NCBI GenBank assembly: GCA_905250125.1
Contig: CAJNOL010000400.1
Span: 62,001-126,000 of the forward strand
Source of the DNA: Rotaria sordida
Taxonomy: Eukaryota > Rotifera > Eurotatoria > Philodinida > Philodinidae
Direction: 5' to 3'
DNA length: 64,000 nucleotides
This document shows positions 12,303 to 23,460 of the stretch, in pieces. The translations under genes and the position numbers were made by a program. Each line of letters begins with the position of its first letter. Position 1 is the stretch's first letter. The notes beneath the pieces were generated by a model that saw nothing but the letters and a program-made list of their open reading frames with translations, ran no database searches and had not been told where the DNA came from.

Positions 12303-13101
12303 ATGTTAAATACAATCGTATGGTGTCGATTTTATTCGATATTAATTATGTTTATTACGTACCGTGAAATCATTGCTGCGCTATCGACAAGTCCCAGTGA
12401 GAACATTGGTTCACATAAAATTGAAGGACAAATTCTTTTCCAACCTAATGATAAAGCTCTTGATGATATGCGTATACTGGTTAACGAAGGTGAATATATA
12501 GGTATCCCTCGAGTTGATGGAACTTTTGTCATATCTGGTAGGTTTTCTTATACGAGAAAATATAACTTCTTCGATTTACTCTTCTTGTTTGTTAGGTATA
12601 CCGAGTGGCTCATATGTTGTTTCGATTAGTTCACCACGACACGTTTTCGAGCCAGTACGTGTTGATATAAATACTAATGGAAAAATTCGTGCACGTAAAG
12701 TTAACTTTGTTCAACCAAATGAAGTTGTTGTAGTAAAATATCCGCTTCGTTTCAATGCATATGTCAAGCCGAATTATTTTAAAACACGTGAAGTCTACCG
12801 TTGGACTGATATTATTTTCAACCCAACGTTTGCTCCAATAATCTTACTAACGGTTTTATTTCTTTTTGTACCCAAATTTCTCCCACAAGAAACAGAGATG
12901 CGACAGATGTTTCCAGGAACAAATGATATTATGCAACCAAATATGAATATACCCGATATTGCCGCTCTGTTTGCTCAATGGTTCGGTGGACCCAGACGAA
13001 TACGACAAACAAGTCAACAGTCGATTTCCGACGATAAAACAGATTCTGATGACATACGACGACAGAAAAAAAACAAAAAAGCATTAAAGGGAAAGAACTG
13101 A
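12303..13101 (+). CDS. EMC7: ER membrane protein complex subunit 7 (2 exons)
   Basis: Exons 12303..12537 and 12596..13101 join in phase 1 across a 58-nt intron, giving 246 aa (human about 242). The N-terminus (residues 1-27) is a signal peptide. A beta-sandwich DUF2012 domain follows (about 38-140), with the family block GIPSGSYVVSISSPRHVFEP just after the splice junction. One transmembrane helix (about 153-174, FNPTFAPIILLTVLFLFVPK) is followed by a charged cytosolic tail rich in Ser, Asp and Lys. EMC7 is a lumenal/peripheral subunit of the EMC insertase, which places tail-anchored and multipass proteins into the ER membrane. The start is the first in-frame ATG and gives a full signal peptide. 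Confidence 0.93.
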
Positions 13102-13184
13102 ACTTTTTTGTAAACTTACATGTGTTTCTCTTTGCTATTCACTTCTTTTCGATACTCATGTCGAACTAAAACTGTAAACAGCTT

Positions 13185-13500
13185 TCTTTGTTTTGTGGAA
13201 TTCATATATAATTATTTTCGAAGAAAATAATAATTGTAAGTTTTAAGTCAAAGTTTTGAGGCTCCTAATCCCTCCCTCTCCATTACAGACCTTAGTAACT
13301 GGGATTAAATGTCATTGAGTACGCTTCTATAGCAATCGAGAACAACGAACATCAGAATGATTTACAATAATTTCTTAGCAACGAAAAAGAAGGTGCTGAA
13401 TGACATTAATATCAATACTGAGAAGGTTCTAATTAGAACATTTCAGAGACTTCCTAGAAATTAAAATGACTGGAATATGATTTTCAACACTCTAAATAAC
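13185..13500 (-). repeat. Dispersed repeat family R, inverted partial copy
   Basis: Read on the minus strand it shares GTCATTCAGCACC..TTCGTTGCTAAG and the terminal TTTTCTTCGAAAA block with the copy at 805-1930, in the same order. It lies directly downstream of EMC7. Confidence 0.5.
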
Positions 13501-14294
13501 ACAGTTTCTGAGTTTTATGCAGATAAACAATTGTATGATAGATATCAAGGATAATGTTTTGATTTCCCGCAACTATCATATGATATTGACACGAAAGTAT
13601 GAACTCATTAAGTTCTAACTTTTGAAGATAATCAATATCAGTCTGTCTGAGTTCATTGAGATACATAATAGATAGTGAACATCTGTTGTAGAAATAATGA
13701 ATGTGTACAACAGGCTTATTGTCCCACTAAATTAATGGCAAGGCTAATAATAATAAATATGAAACAAATAGCAACAAGGCAAATGAAAGACAAGAGCGCC
13801 AGTCAAAAAAAGTCAAGCAACAAAATTACAATCCTAAATAGAGAAATAATAAAGACAGAATATTTGCTGACAATTGATTATCGTTGAAAAGGAACTATCG
13901 TCTTTTAGACATTTTACATTTTGCATATTTTGTATTAGTATAATGAAATAAAAGAAGACATGTAAATTCCACATTTCAGTCCCAAGGAAGCAGCGCTAAC
14001 AAGACTTTTAAAAAACCTTTGTTCTCATACAATAAGCGAAATACGATAGAGTGCATATTGACTAAATAGTAGAGTTATTTCCATATCGATTTGTATCATA
14101 AAATTGATCATAGTTCTGAGTGGCTAATATAGAGTATTGTCAATTTTATTTTTATAAGCTCCTCAATGATTGTTCGTCTTCATAATTATTGATCAATCAC
14201 GAAATCTGTAACTGAGAAGTGTACTATTTAGCAGCCACTATGAGAACAAGACTGACGAGTGTTTGCTGTATAGATTGTTGAAAAAGGAAACATG
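13501..14294. other. Intergenic, nothing recognised
   Basis: AT-rich sequence. Short open frames at 13484-13666 and 13675-13887 show no family features. Confidence 0.4.
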
Positions 14295-14350
14295 AAGGTG
14301 GGTGTGGGTGTGACAGTGGATGAATGTGATGTGATGGTGTGGGTAATGGA
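14295..14350 (+). repeat. TGTGGG-like degenerate tract
   Basis: GGTGGGTGTGGGTGTGACAG and a later GTGTGGGTAATGG form a short G/T-rich patch resembling degenerate TGTGGG repeats. Comparable patches occur near 7228, 34190, 40236 and 45620. Confidence 0.4.
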
Positions 14351-14503
14351 AGTGAGCAATCCAAACGCAATAATCATACCAACAACTTTGCGTGAAGGTA
14401 GTGTGGAAGCCGTGTTGAAAAAGAAGTAAAAGGAAATCAATGACTAGTGGAGCGAACAATCTGTACTAATTGCTCTCATTGTTTCCTCCCCCTTCCTCCC
14501 CAG

Positions 14504-14652
14504 GTAGTGGTAAATCAACATTTATTTCTCGTGTACTCGATAAACTACCTAACGATCCTATTGAACCAGCTGTTGGTAATAGGATTAAAGAATGTACAAA
14601 AATCAGTAAAGAATATTTTCAACAAGACATCAATCTCGTCTACGTCAATTAA
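14504..14652 (+). pseudogene. Orphan exon of a P-loop GTPase (AIG1/G-domain type)
   Basis: A pyrimidine-rich tract ends in CCCCAG, after which 49 codons remain open to a stop. The peptide begins with the Walker A/G1 motif GSGKSTFISRVLDKL and continues to AVGNRIKECTKISKEYF, where the Thr after Glu-Cys fits the G2 position seen in AIG1-like and related G-domain proteins. G3 (DxxG) and G4 (NKxD) are not present downstream, and no 5' exon was found. It is probably a dead fragment of a multicopy GTPase gene. The family call rests on two short motifs. Confidence 0.45.
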
Positions 14653-15766
14653 CTTAGAATTGGTAGCACAAAATGTGTGAATGTAGATAGGAGGGTTGAG
14701 AATGCGTTGTATATAGCTTCTCATCGAATTGCGTGAAAGCTTTGATATTTTTGACTAAGAATTTTTCAGACGTAGAACTGTGGAGTAATGATACTAAATC
14801 ACAATTAGAAATTTTGCCAAATTGGAAAAGAGTCGTGGTTTTGTGAGTTTCCTTTAGCATACTGGATATGCGAAATCTATTTTAGAAGTTTGGTTAAAAG
14901 TTACATGAATAAAAGAACAGTCATCGATAATTGATAAAGTCTATCAGCGTGATTTTCATCAACAGAGACTTTTTTGGTTGGAAATTTCTAACTTGTATAA
15001 ACAGTACACGTGTCAAACTACCGTCACAGTCTGGTGAACATGTTCATTATAATGAATTGATTGCATCTCACCTTTTCGTCTAAATGACACCAGTTAGTGT
15101 AGCTGCACAATTAGTAGTTTCAATTAATAGGAGAAATTGCATCATTGAAAATTTCCAACTTGCACGAACTGTACACATGTCTCATTTAAACAAGAACAAA
15201 TAAGTCTACTAAAATCGATCAATCATTTTTCATTTGAACTCTTTTTATGATTTTTCTGCTCTAAATACGAAAAGAGCTGGGTCAATATCGAACATGCAGT
15301 CAAGTTTTCTTTAAAAAACACCATCGTCATCAATCGATCATTTCGGAAAGAAATGAAATTGATTGACAAAAATATGTACATGTGATGATATGTGTTATTT
15401 GTTTAAGAAATTCGAATAACTTTTCTAAGTAGTATGATGAATAAAAATTTAACTAACTTTTCTTACTTTTTAAAAAAACAGAGTTAACGATGTGGAATGA
15501 GTCTTCGATTATTTAAACTTTAGTCGAAAGTAAAAATGAGGCGAGGACTTCTGAATATTTTCTCGCTTAGAAAATTTAAAAAAATCAAACCGTTATTTTC
15601 CAATAAAGCGTTTATTATTAAAAAAAAGAAAGGATGAAAGATAAGCTAAAAACCTTTGAAATATTAGTTTATCAATCTTAAATAATGTTCTTATTGGAAA
15701 ATCACAACTTTTATTTTTGCTACAATTAAAAATAAACCATTGAAGAAATTAGATGATGAAATGAAA
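14653..15766. other. Intergenic, nothing recognised
   Basis: AT-rich sequence. Two loosely similar stretches around 14985-15030 and 15145-15185 (AAATTTCYAACTTG..CGAACTGTACAC-like) hint at an old duplication. No gene supported. Confidence 0.35.
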
Positions 15767-17103
15767 CTAGATGGTATTCGAGTTTCGACTCGAATACGAA
15801 ATGCGGTGCGAAGCACGAATCGAGAGAATCGAGAAAACGAGCTTCGAATCGAATACGAATAATCGCTCTAAATAACCATAATAATTTGCTCTCGCCTTGT
15901 GGAGTCTAACTTCTACAACACTTGAAAATGTTTCTGAGTCATTTTTGAATCGACAAAGAAAGATTTTTATCAAACAACTGATCTAATTTAGATGCAACAT
16001 ATAAAGCAACCATTCTAAAATTCATCACTACAGGAACTCTATCAAGGCGTATTGATAGATTTTTCGAACTCACTGTTCATTGATCGATTAATTATCTCAA
16101 TGATTCATTATCTACTTTCAGCTGTATTCACAGCTGTTTGATATATGACTAAAGAAATTGGCGCCTAACATTGTTTTTGAATTTTCGTTTTAATTATCTC
16201 AAAGATAAACTCTGTCAAAATTGCGTTTTTGGAGCGCCGATTGTAGACGAACTATTGGTTCTATAGACGGTTCGACTAAAAATGGTATTATTTCAATCTC
16301 GATACTCGGGCCTCGTGTTTGAACCAATATTTTCTGACTTTCCGTTCTCGAGATCATTCGAACAGAAAATGACAACTTTTATGCGTACGTCGAGTAAGTA
16401 AAAGAAAAAAAAAAAAAAAGAAAAAAAAACTAGATGGTATTCGAGTTTCGACTCGAATACGAAATGCCCTGCGAAGCACGAATCTTTCGAATTTTCGAAA
16501 AAAGGATATTTGTCAAAAAACGAGACTTCGATTTTCTAAACTATATTGATCGCTATTTTGACTTAAATTAGCTACTGACTCTTTTAGATAGACACTTTTC
16601 TTCATCTTCACCAAACAGATGATCTCATGTGAACATGGAATGAAAGCCGTCCATTATAAAATTCATCACTACAGAAACTCTACGAAAACGTATCGATAGA
16701 TTGCTATGAGTTGTTTTCTATTGATCAATTAATTATCTCAGTGATTAATTATCTACTATCAGCTGTAATTCGCAGCTGTTTGATATATAGCTAATGAAAT
16801 TAGCGCCTAACTTTTCTTTTGAATTTTCATTTTAATTATCTCAAAAGTCAACTTTGTCAAAATCGTGATTTTGGAGCTCGGATTATAGACGAACTATAGG
16901 TTCTATCGATCATCTGACAAAAACAGGTACGAGTTCGATCTTGATACTTGCACTTCGCGTTCCAACGAGTATTTTCTGACTTTCCCTTCTCGAGATCATT
17001 CGAACAGAAAATGACGATTTTTTTGCGTACGTCGAGAAAGTAAAATAAAAAAAAAAAAAAAACTCGCGAAGGACTACATAAATGCTGTGCTTCGCACCGC
17101 ATT
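15767..17103. repeat. ~660-bp element in tandem, with inverted outer end
   Basis: Copy A (about 15767-16420) and copy B (about 16428-17050) both begin with ATGGTATTCGAGTTTCGACT, a palindrome around TTTC, then ATACGAAATG..GCGAAGCACGAATC. Both continue with the same body (AAATTCATCACTACAG.., CAGCTGTTTGATATAT.., CTCGAGATCATTCGAACAGA) and end in TGCGTACGTCGAG plus an A-rich run. After copy B, TGTGCTTCGCACCGCATT (about 17084-17101) is an inverted version of the leading GCGGTGCGAAGCAC. The layout suggests a tandem, poly-A-linked non-autonomous element. No coding frame seen. Confidence 0.75.
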
Positions 17104-17659
17104 AATAATTATTATAACAGTTATACAGCATTCTTATTTGACTTTGAATGATATTGCTAGTTTGCTTTTCTGTTTTGATGCATTAAAAGATCATTTAAAT
17201 ACAGTATTCGTGTGCATAGGCGCGTGGATATTTTCTCTTCAATCATATATCTGCATCCGTATACATACTCATTAGGTGATATTGATCGTGTAATAATTAT
17301 ATTTTTATTCAATACTTTTCAAAACAGTCTTACTTTGATAATTTTACTCTTTATTCTTATAAAGTTTTTTTTGACATTTTTACTGTTCACATTTCTACAT
17401 TCGCTCAAAGTTGAATTTTTGCTAAGTCTTCTCTTCGATAACATCCAGATGCAGATCTACATCCTAGAAGGAATTTGTTTGTGTGTCAATGTAATTCCAT
17501 ATTGTTTTGTTAGAAATCACTTTCTTGCACGATATCAAATGTTCATCGAAGTCGTGACACTGAAAAAATACTATTTTAAAACAAGCGAAATCCTTTGTCT
17601 TGTGTTTTATTCATTCGAAAGTGGCTCGTGCGAACTAATGAATAGAACATATTTATTAA
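17104..17659. other. 3' flank of HOOK, no separate gene supported
   Basis: A 169-codon plus-strand frame (17212-17721) is Phe/Leu/Ile-rich, runs antisense into the HOOK 3' end and shows no family motif, so it was not called. HOOK polyadenylation presumably lies here. Confidence 0.4.
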
Positions 17660-20642
17660 TCAGTCATTTCCTTCGATCATCACGGGCAATTTGTATTTTC
17701 TCATATTTTTTTTCTAAATAAGAAGCCAAAGAAAAAAAAGAAAAGAATAATTGCTTGAAAGAAAATCTAAAGTATAAACTCACTTCAAGTTCGCATAAAC
17801 GTCGGTTTTTTTCATCAAGTTGTTGTTGTAATGATTGTACCTTGCGATTGATAAAAGAATGACTACTATGTGGATCCATTTGACGTATGATCATCTTAGC
17901 CTTTTCTAAATATTGAAGATAATATTTTTCTAAAGCATCGATTTCTTCAGCTTTCTTCATTAGCAATGCATCCTTTTCTGTCAGTTGTTGTTCTATAAAA
18001 ATCAAGAAAATAAATTGATAGAAGAAATTAATAGTCTCCTCAATAGCGAACCGATCATTTCTAATTTTTGTTTTAATTCATTTATTTGACTTTGCATTCG
18101 AATAGATTCCTGTTCATACTGAGACATAGCATAATTGAGCGATTTTTTCAAATCGGCCACTTCAGTACTGTTATCCACAAGTGTCGTTGTATCTTTGAGT
18201 GTTGCATTCAATTCGAGAATTTTTTGATTTGCCATCCTGAAGGTCAACGAAAAGAAAAACATGTATAATCGTACTAAGATGAAACAATTTGTCTACCATA
18301 AATCATTGGTTAATTGATTATTTTGATCTTTGAGTTGTTGATAATCGGCTTCAAGTAGTAAGATCTGTTCGCTATGATTTTCTTCCTGTAGTGAATGAAT
18401 AAGATGTTTCCTAAAACAATCAAGTTTTCTTTTGGTTCGTTCGAGTATAACAAATTCATACGGTTTTCTCTGAATTAACCTGACATCGGCAGGTGAATTC
18501 AAATTTTTGAGATCTTCAAGTGATACAGTAAATTGATCTTGTGAATTTGTTTGAACAACATCTAAATGAATCGATCGATCATCTATACAATCGTTACTAC
18601 ATTTAATATTACCATCATCAAAACTAATAATACGTAAGTTTTTATTTGCTTTTCGCAACAATTTAATTTCATTCATTAGACTCTAAACAAAATTATTTTA
18701 GTAATTCATTCTCATATTTTCTTTTATTCATGCATCTAAAAACCTCTTTCTCTGCAGTAACTAGATCGAGAAGTTCTGCTGCATGTCTTCGTTCAAGTAC
18801 GATATTATCAACCGTAATTTGTATTTCACTAATTTTCTGATTCAATGTCTGATTGATTTTTTTATGAAATTCGATTTGAGTTTGTAATAATTTTGTCTGT
18901 TTATATTCATGTTCGAGATTTGATTTTTCATCCATTAGACGGAAATTGGTTTCTTCGAGATATTTCGCTTGTTTTTGTAAATCAATCATATCCTCTAATC
19001 TTGTCTTGTATGCATCAATAGTCGATTCTAGTTCAGTCTATAATGATTAATACACTAATTACTGTACCACTCGAGTGTTAGAATCACATACCATTTTCTC
19101 ACATTTGCTCTTCAGAATATCATTTTCGTTTGTGATATTGCGCGCATAAGTCACCAGAACAGTGAGATCGTCATTCTAGAAGTGACAATCCGCTATATAG
19201 TGTTTCGAATCGAATTATTCGTTATGAATCTACTTTTTTGAAAAGTTCTTTATTTTCATCATGTAAAATGTCTAATTTCGCTCGATAGTCTTGTAGAGCT
19301 ATGAGAGAAAGAAACAATAAAAAGAAAAAAAAAACTACCTTGAAACGATCGAATGTACTTATTTCGAGTTCAGATATTTCATCTTGTTGTGATTGAATAC
19401 GTTGTTGTTGTAAATTATTGAAACAAATATATGATGCCTCTCTGAAATACAAGAAAAAACTATTGACATTGACGCCCGATCATTTTTTTTAGCATCATCG
19501 TACTCAGCATTTTTGGCTCTTTCATATTGTTGAATACGTTCATTTAGACATGTTACTTCTTGTATTAAATCCAAATTATCATTTTGAAGTACAGCAATCT
19601 GAATATGACATAGTAATAATCGATACATGATCAGATATCAAACCTGTCGATCCAGTTCATGACAATGATTTTCGATTTCATCTTTGACTTTGATTGTATG
19701 ATTGAGTTCTTCCAAAACGTGTTTCAACTAAAAATTATATACAAGAATAATGATTGGGTTCGTTACATTCGATCATCTACTTGATCTTCAAGTTCTGGAT
19801 GTCTCTCCTTGGTCATTTGATACTCTTGATTCATTAGCTATTGCATAGAAAGAATATCAAAGCATATGTTCAAGATCAACAATGGCACGTACAAACCTCT
19901 TGAATAGCATTCATGAGTATATGTTGGACAGATTCTTCCATGGATCTAATATGTTCTATATAACATCGTTTTCGTTCACAATTGACAGCACAACCCAGAA
20001 CAAGTTGTAACAGTCGACTGAGTTCTACTTCATCTGCACTTTCAGCTATAGAGAAAAAAAAATCAAGGATTTTTGAATCCTTGTCGATTTCTTTGAGAAT
20101 ATTACCGATCATATACACATCGGGCATTTGAAAGTTTACTATTGGCTGACCGAGTATCTAAATGAACAGATATTATTCTGCACAGATTTGTGAGAATAAG
20201 TTGAAATTCACCTTGAAATAGTAGATGGTGATATATTTCAATATTTCCTTCAAATTGTTTGCCTAAATCAGTTTACTTATTGGTTTTGATTATTTCATTA
20301 GAACGGAATCTACCTTAATTCGATAATTATCTTTTTCATTAATAGTGATCTTTTGTAGCCATGTATCATTGAAATGATTGGCATCTCTACCAAATCAATA
20401 ATTAATAGAAATAAAAATGAATTGAATTGATCGATTACTGACATATTTTTGAGTGACATTGCAATAATAACACCATTAGATAGATCATCGGCTTCATTGA
20501 TCGGTCGATTCAAATCGAATGTTTTCATCTGTAATGAATAACAGTAAAAATTCGTATGAAAGTATATTAATTTCATTCTATTGAATAGTATAAATTCACA
20601 TACCCATTGGATTAGACTATCGCATAGAACGCGTCGATTCAT
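17660..20642 (-). CDS. HOOK: HOOK-family dynein/microtubule adaptor (17 exons)
   Basis: Exons (complement, 5' to 3'): 20604-20642, 20443-20528, 20314-20386, 20212-20262, 20106-20157, 19897-20045, 19781-19837, 19644-19727, 19474-19598, 19359-19441, 19234-19298, 19092-19175, 18744-19037, 18297-18682, 18052-18236, 17784-17992, 17660-17713. All phases agree, giving 691 aa (human HOOK3 718). The N-terminal ~150 residues are a HOOK domain: LCDSLIQW, ADDLSNGVI, ILGQP, LVLGCAVNCE and MEESVQHILM are family blocks. The rest is coiled coil, with the late family block LEKAKMIIRQMDP. HOOK proteins link dynein-dynactin or kinesin to endosomal cargo through FTS/FHIP. A CTTCAAG site abuts the ATG, a possible spliced-leader acceptor. 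The end is odd: in the last exon an A8 run puts the HOOK-like sequence KYEKIQIARDDRRK one base out of frame, and even in that frame it stops about 40 residues short of the usual end. Exon 9/10 splicing uses a 32-nt intron, the least certain junction. Confidence 0.88.
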
Positions 20643-20850
20643 CTTCTTGAAGATGAACAGAAAAAAAATTGATCTGAAGATAATTTAAAAAAATTTTATA
20701 CGTCTTGTCTAAGAATAGACACATATGTATTTTGTTGGAGAAAAAAAGAACGAAAACATGTATAGTAAGTTAACTAAGTACGACGAGAAATTTGATTATG
20801 TTTGTAGGATCATTTGGTATTCATTTTATGTTGGTTCTCGTTCAACAATA

Positions 20851-21124
20851 CTAAAACATGCAAAAGACAATGATGCATTCTGATTTGAAAGGAGATATAT
20901 AGAAAAAAATAATAAGCAAATTTACTATTGATGATGTGACTAACAGAGAAAGTTAATGATCTCATATTTTGAAGTTGAATGAAATTAACGATTGACTTCA
21001 GTTCAGAGTACGAATTTGAGTCAAATATAGGCTTAGATTGATCATAGATTGTTTGAGTATTGCAATACTTTAAAAAAAAATGATGGAGAAAATCAAAGAG
21101 AAGAGTGCGAAGATGCGCTTTCAT
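20851..21124 (-). CDS. Possible small gene, unknown (2 exons, 75 aa)
   Basis: The open frame from ATG 21124 contains a plausible 46-nt intron (donor GTAAAT after 20926, acceptor ATCAG before 20879). Splicing gives 75 aa beginning MKAHLRTLLFDFLHHFFLKY. No family is recognised and there is little codon bias. It lies upstream of HOOK on the same strand. Confidence 0.22.
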
Positions 21125-22194
21125 AATTGCTTAATGAATCAACGATCAAATGATTTCGTCTCGTATAGAAATTCTGTTAGAATGTACCGATCAGACGTTA
21201 AAAATTTCTTTATTAACAACAATTTTCATTAATATCGGTGTTCGTATTCCCGCACTGAAGTGCATCGACAACATTACGATACTACTGTTAACTCGAATTG
21301 AATCAGAATCATTTCGTTTTGAATATAGGATTATTTTGCGATTGAAGAAAGTTGAAAAAATGTCAAATATTAATTGTCAACAAAAAAAGCATCATCCACC
21401 GAATGCTTGTTCAATTTTTTTCTGAGTAAATAAAAGTTTTGACTCAAATATACATTGCACTAATACATTGTCTTTTCTTTGAAAAAGTAGCAAGAGAAAA
21501 TATGCGTAGCAGAAAAAAACGCGTTTATTTACTATGTTTCAATACTTTGTAAAATAAAAAGAGTACGAGTGTTACCTTTACCAAAGCATAACAAATGGAT
21601 CTATTGTGTTCAACCATAGTGATTTTATGTTACATAACATTCATGAAATATATCAAATGAATAGTAATTGTTTTCATACAATCAATTGAGTGACACACTT
21701 TTTTCGGTAGAAAAACTGTAGAACCAAGAAAATAAGTTATATCCAGTCAAAAAGAGAAAGAAAGATATGTGTATGTTGTAATTCGTCTAAGCCATGGCAT
21801 ACTTGCACTACGAATTCTATTATATGCATCGTGAAGATGCAGCGAAAATACTTTGTTTCTATCTTATCTAGCAACATGTGGCAAAAAAACAAATATAAAA
21901 AGATTTCATAACAACAAGATAAAAGTATATGTTGTTACTGATTTCATACGACTATTTCATATAATATAGTTGATACTTTGAAAATGTCAAGAAACAATCT
22001 GCTATGTGTATACCTGTACTATAAAACCGATCGATCAACAGTCACAAAGCTAAGAAATGACGAAGCAAGTAAACTTATGAATGGCGATTCATGATTGCAA
22101 TTAATTGTTGTTATGGCTGAAGACGATAACAAAAGTTTGATATATCGAACAAGAATGTGCAACAAAAATTTGCATGGTCCTGTGTCATCCACCG
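21125..22194. other. Intergenic, nothing firmly supported
   Basis: A 91-codon plus-strand frame at 21150-21425 has some coding-like codons, but no motif, splice site or homology could be seen. The remainder is AT-rich. Confidence 0.35.
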
Positions 22195-22494
22195 AGAGGG
22201 CTGCGCGAATACAAGTACAAATTGTACTCTGGAAAGAATATGACCGCCCTCCCCCTCCCCCCGAAACTTAGACTTTGAGGATTTGTAACGTCAGGCACTC
22301 TCATACACTCTCATGTATTCTAATGCACTGCAGTACATTCTTCAGTGCTGAAGGAAGGCTTTAATTTTCAGAACTCGTACTGTCATGTACTCTCATGTGT
22401 TGTCATGTACCAACATCCACACCCAGTACATGACAGTACATGGGAAGTGGTAATCTTTCCTGAGTACAAATTGTATTTGTATTCGTGCATCTCT
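22195..22494 (+). mobile_element. 300-bp TIR element (MITE-like)
   Basis: The termini AGAGGGCTGCGCGAATACAA and the reverse complement of TTGTATTCGTGCATCTCT form imperfect terminal inverted repeats, each followed inward by an AATTTGTACTC-type stretch. CCACCG occurs at both outer edges, offset by one base, a possible target duplication. The interior has repeated CATGTACT words and a C-run. A truncated, inverted copy lies at 7225-7441. No ORF, so non-autonomous. Confidence 0.7.
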
Positions 22495-22947
22495 ACCACC
22501 GTCTTTCCATCCACACTTCCATTCATATCGACGCTCACATTCACATCAGCAGAATTGTATTTTTCTAACCAGCAAAGCTTTCTTTTTTTCTTTCTTCCTC
22601 TTGAAATGAAGGAAAAAAAACGTGACTATCGCATTTATGGATTTAATTAGTCAACCACCACTATAAGAAAAAACCCTATAAAAATTCATTGACTTGCGCA
22701 ATAAATGCAACATCAAAGGTAATATATCGTTTCAGAGCGTCATTATTTCAAAGAATTCGAAAGATGAATCAATGTGCAAGGTATAATTCACTTGTTCTGT
22801 TCTTTTACCCAATAGATAAAACTTCAAGGAGTTTATGAAATTTCCATAAAAATATTTGGCAGTTTCCTAAAGACAGACTTACCGTATAAATTCAAACAGC
22901 AGTAATGGTTGCAAACTTACAAAATATCAAAAATCGATATAGAGAGA

Positions 22948-23460
22948 ATGATGTCTATCCTTCAATGCGTCGGTTGTCGAGCGCAACCCAAAACGACTCG
23001 GTGTCCATCTTTAATGCCTTTGACACGACAACTAAATATGCTTAATCTTTCGAATAACGATCCAGCCAACGCCTCAGTCTATGCAATTAATGCCAAATCA
23101 TACAAAACGAAACTTCAGCCTGATGGCAAAACAAAAGTACTCGATTCTCGATACGATACACAAGTCGATGATGTAGCCAGGTCATTGAAGAAAGATTTTC
23201 GAACGAAGCCAACACATGACGGTTACTTTTCAACCCAAGTGAAACCTGAAAAGACACAAAACATGGAGCAAACGAATCTTAACTTGACTGAATTAAGGAC
23301 AACACTACATAGGCTCAAAAATCGATTGGCTCGACATGAAGGATATCTAAGAAATACTCCTGTGAATACTTCACAACACAATAAACTCCTGACACATCGA
23401 AGATTTTTGATACGACAACTTCGAGATGTTAGGAGAAAACTGACAAATACAATAAATTAA
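22948..23460 (+). CDS. Hypothetical protein, 170 aa
   Basis: I do not recognise this protein. The frame starts at the double ATG 22948/22951 and is open to the TAA at 23460. Codon use is balanced, with clear third-position variation and more G/C than the flanking DNA, which argues for real coding sequence. The N-terminus has a Cys cluster (CVGCRAQ..RC). The middle is polar and unstructured, with repeated Tyr-x-Thr words (YKTK, YDTQ, YFSTQV). The C-terminal 55 residues are basic and probably helical (LHRLKNRLARHEGYL ... RFLIRQLRDVRRKL). AATAAA overlaps the stop codon. An upstream exon is possible. Confidence 0.55.
   Translation: MMSILQCVGCRAQPKTTRCPSLMPLTRQLNMLNLSNNDPANASVYAINAKSYKTKLQPDGKTKVLDSRYDTQVDDVARSLKKDFRTKPTHDGYFSTQVKPEKTQNMEQTNLNLTELRTTLHRLKNRLARHEGYLRNTPVNTSQHNKLLTHRRFLIRQLRDVRRKLTNTIN

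Noticed and set aside
17212..17721. 169-codon plus-strand ORF
   Set aside because: Hydrophobic composition expected from T-rich DNA; antisense to the HOOK 3' end.
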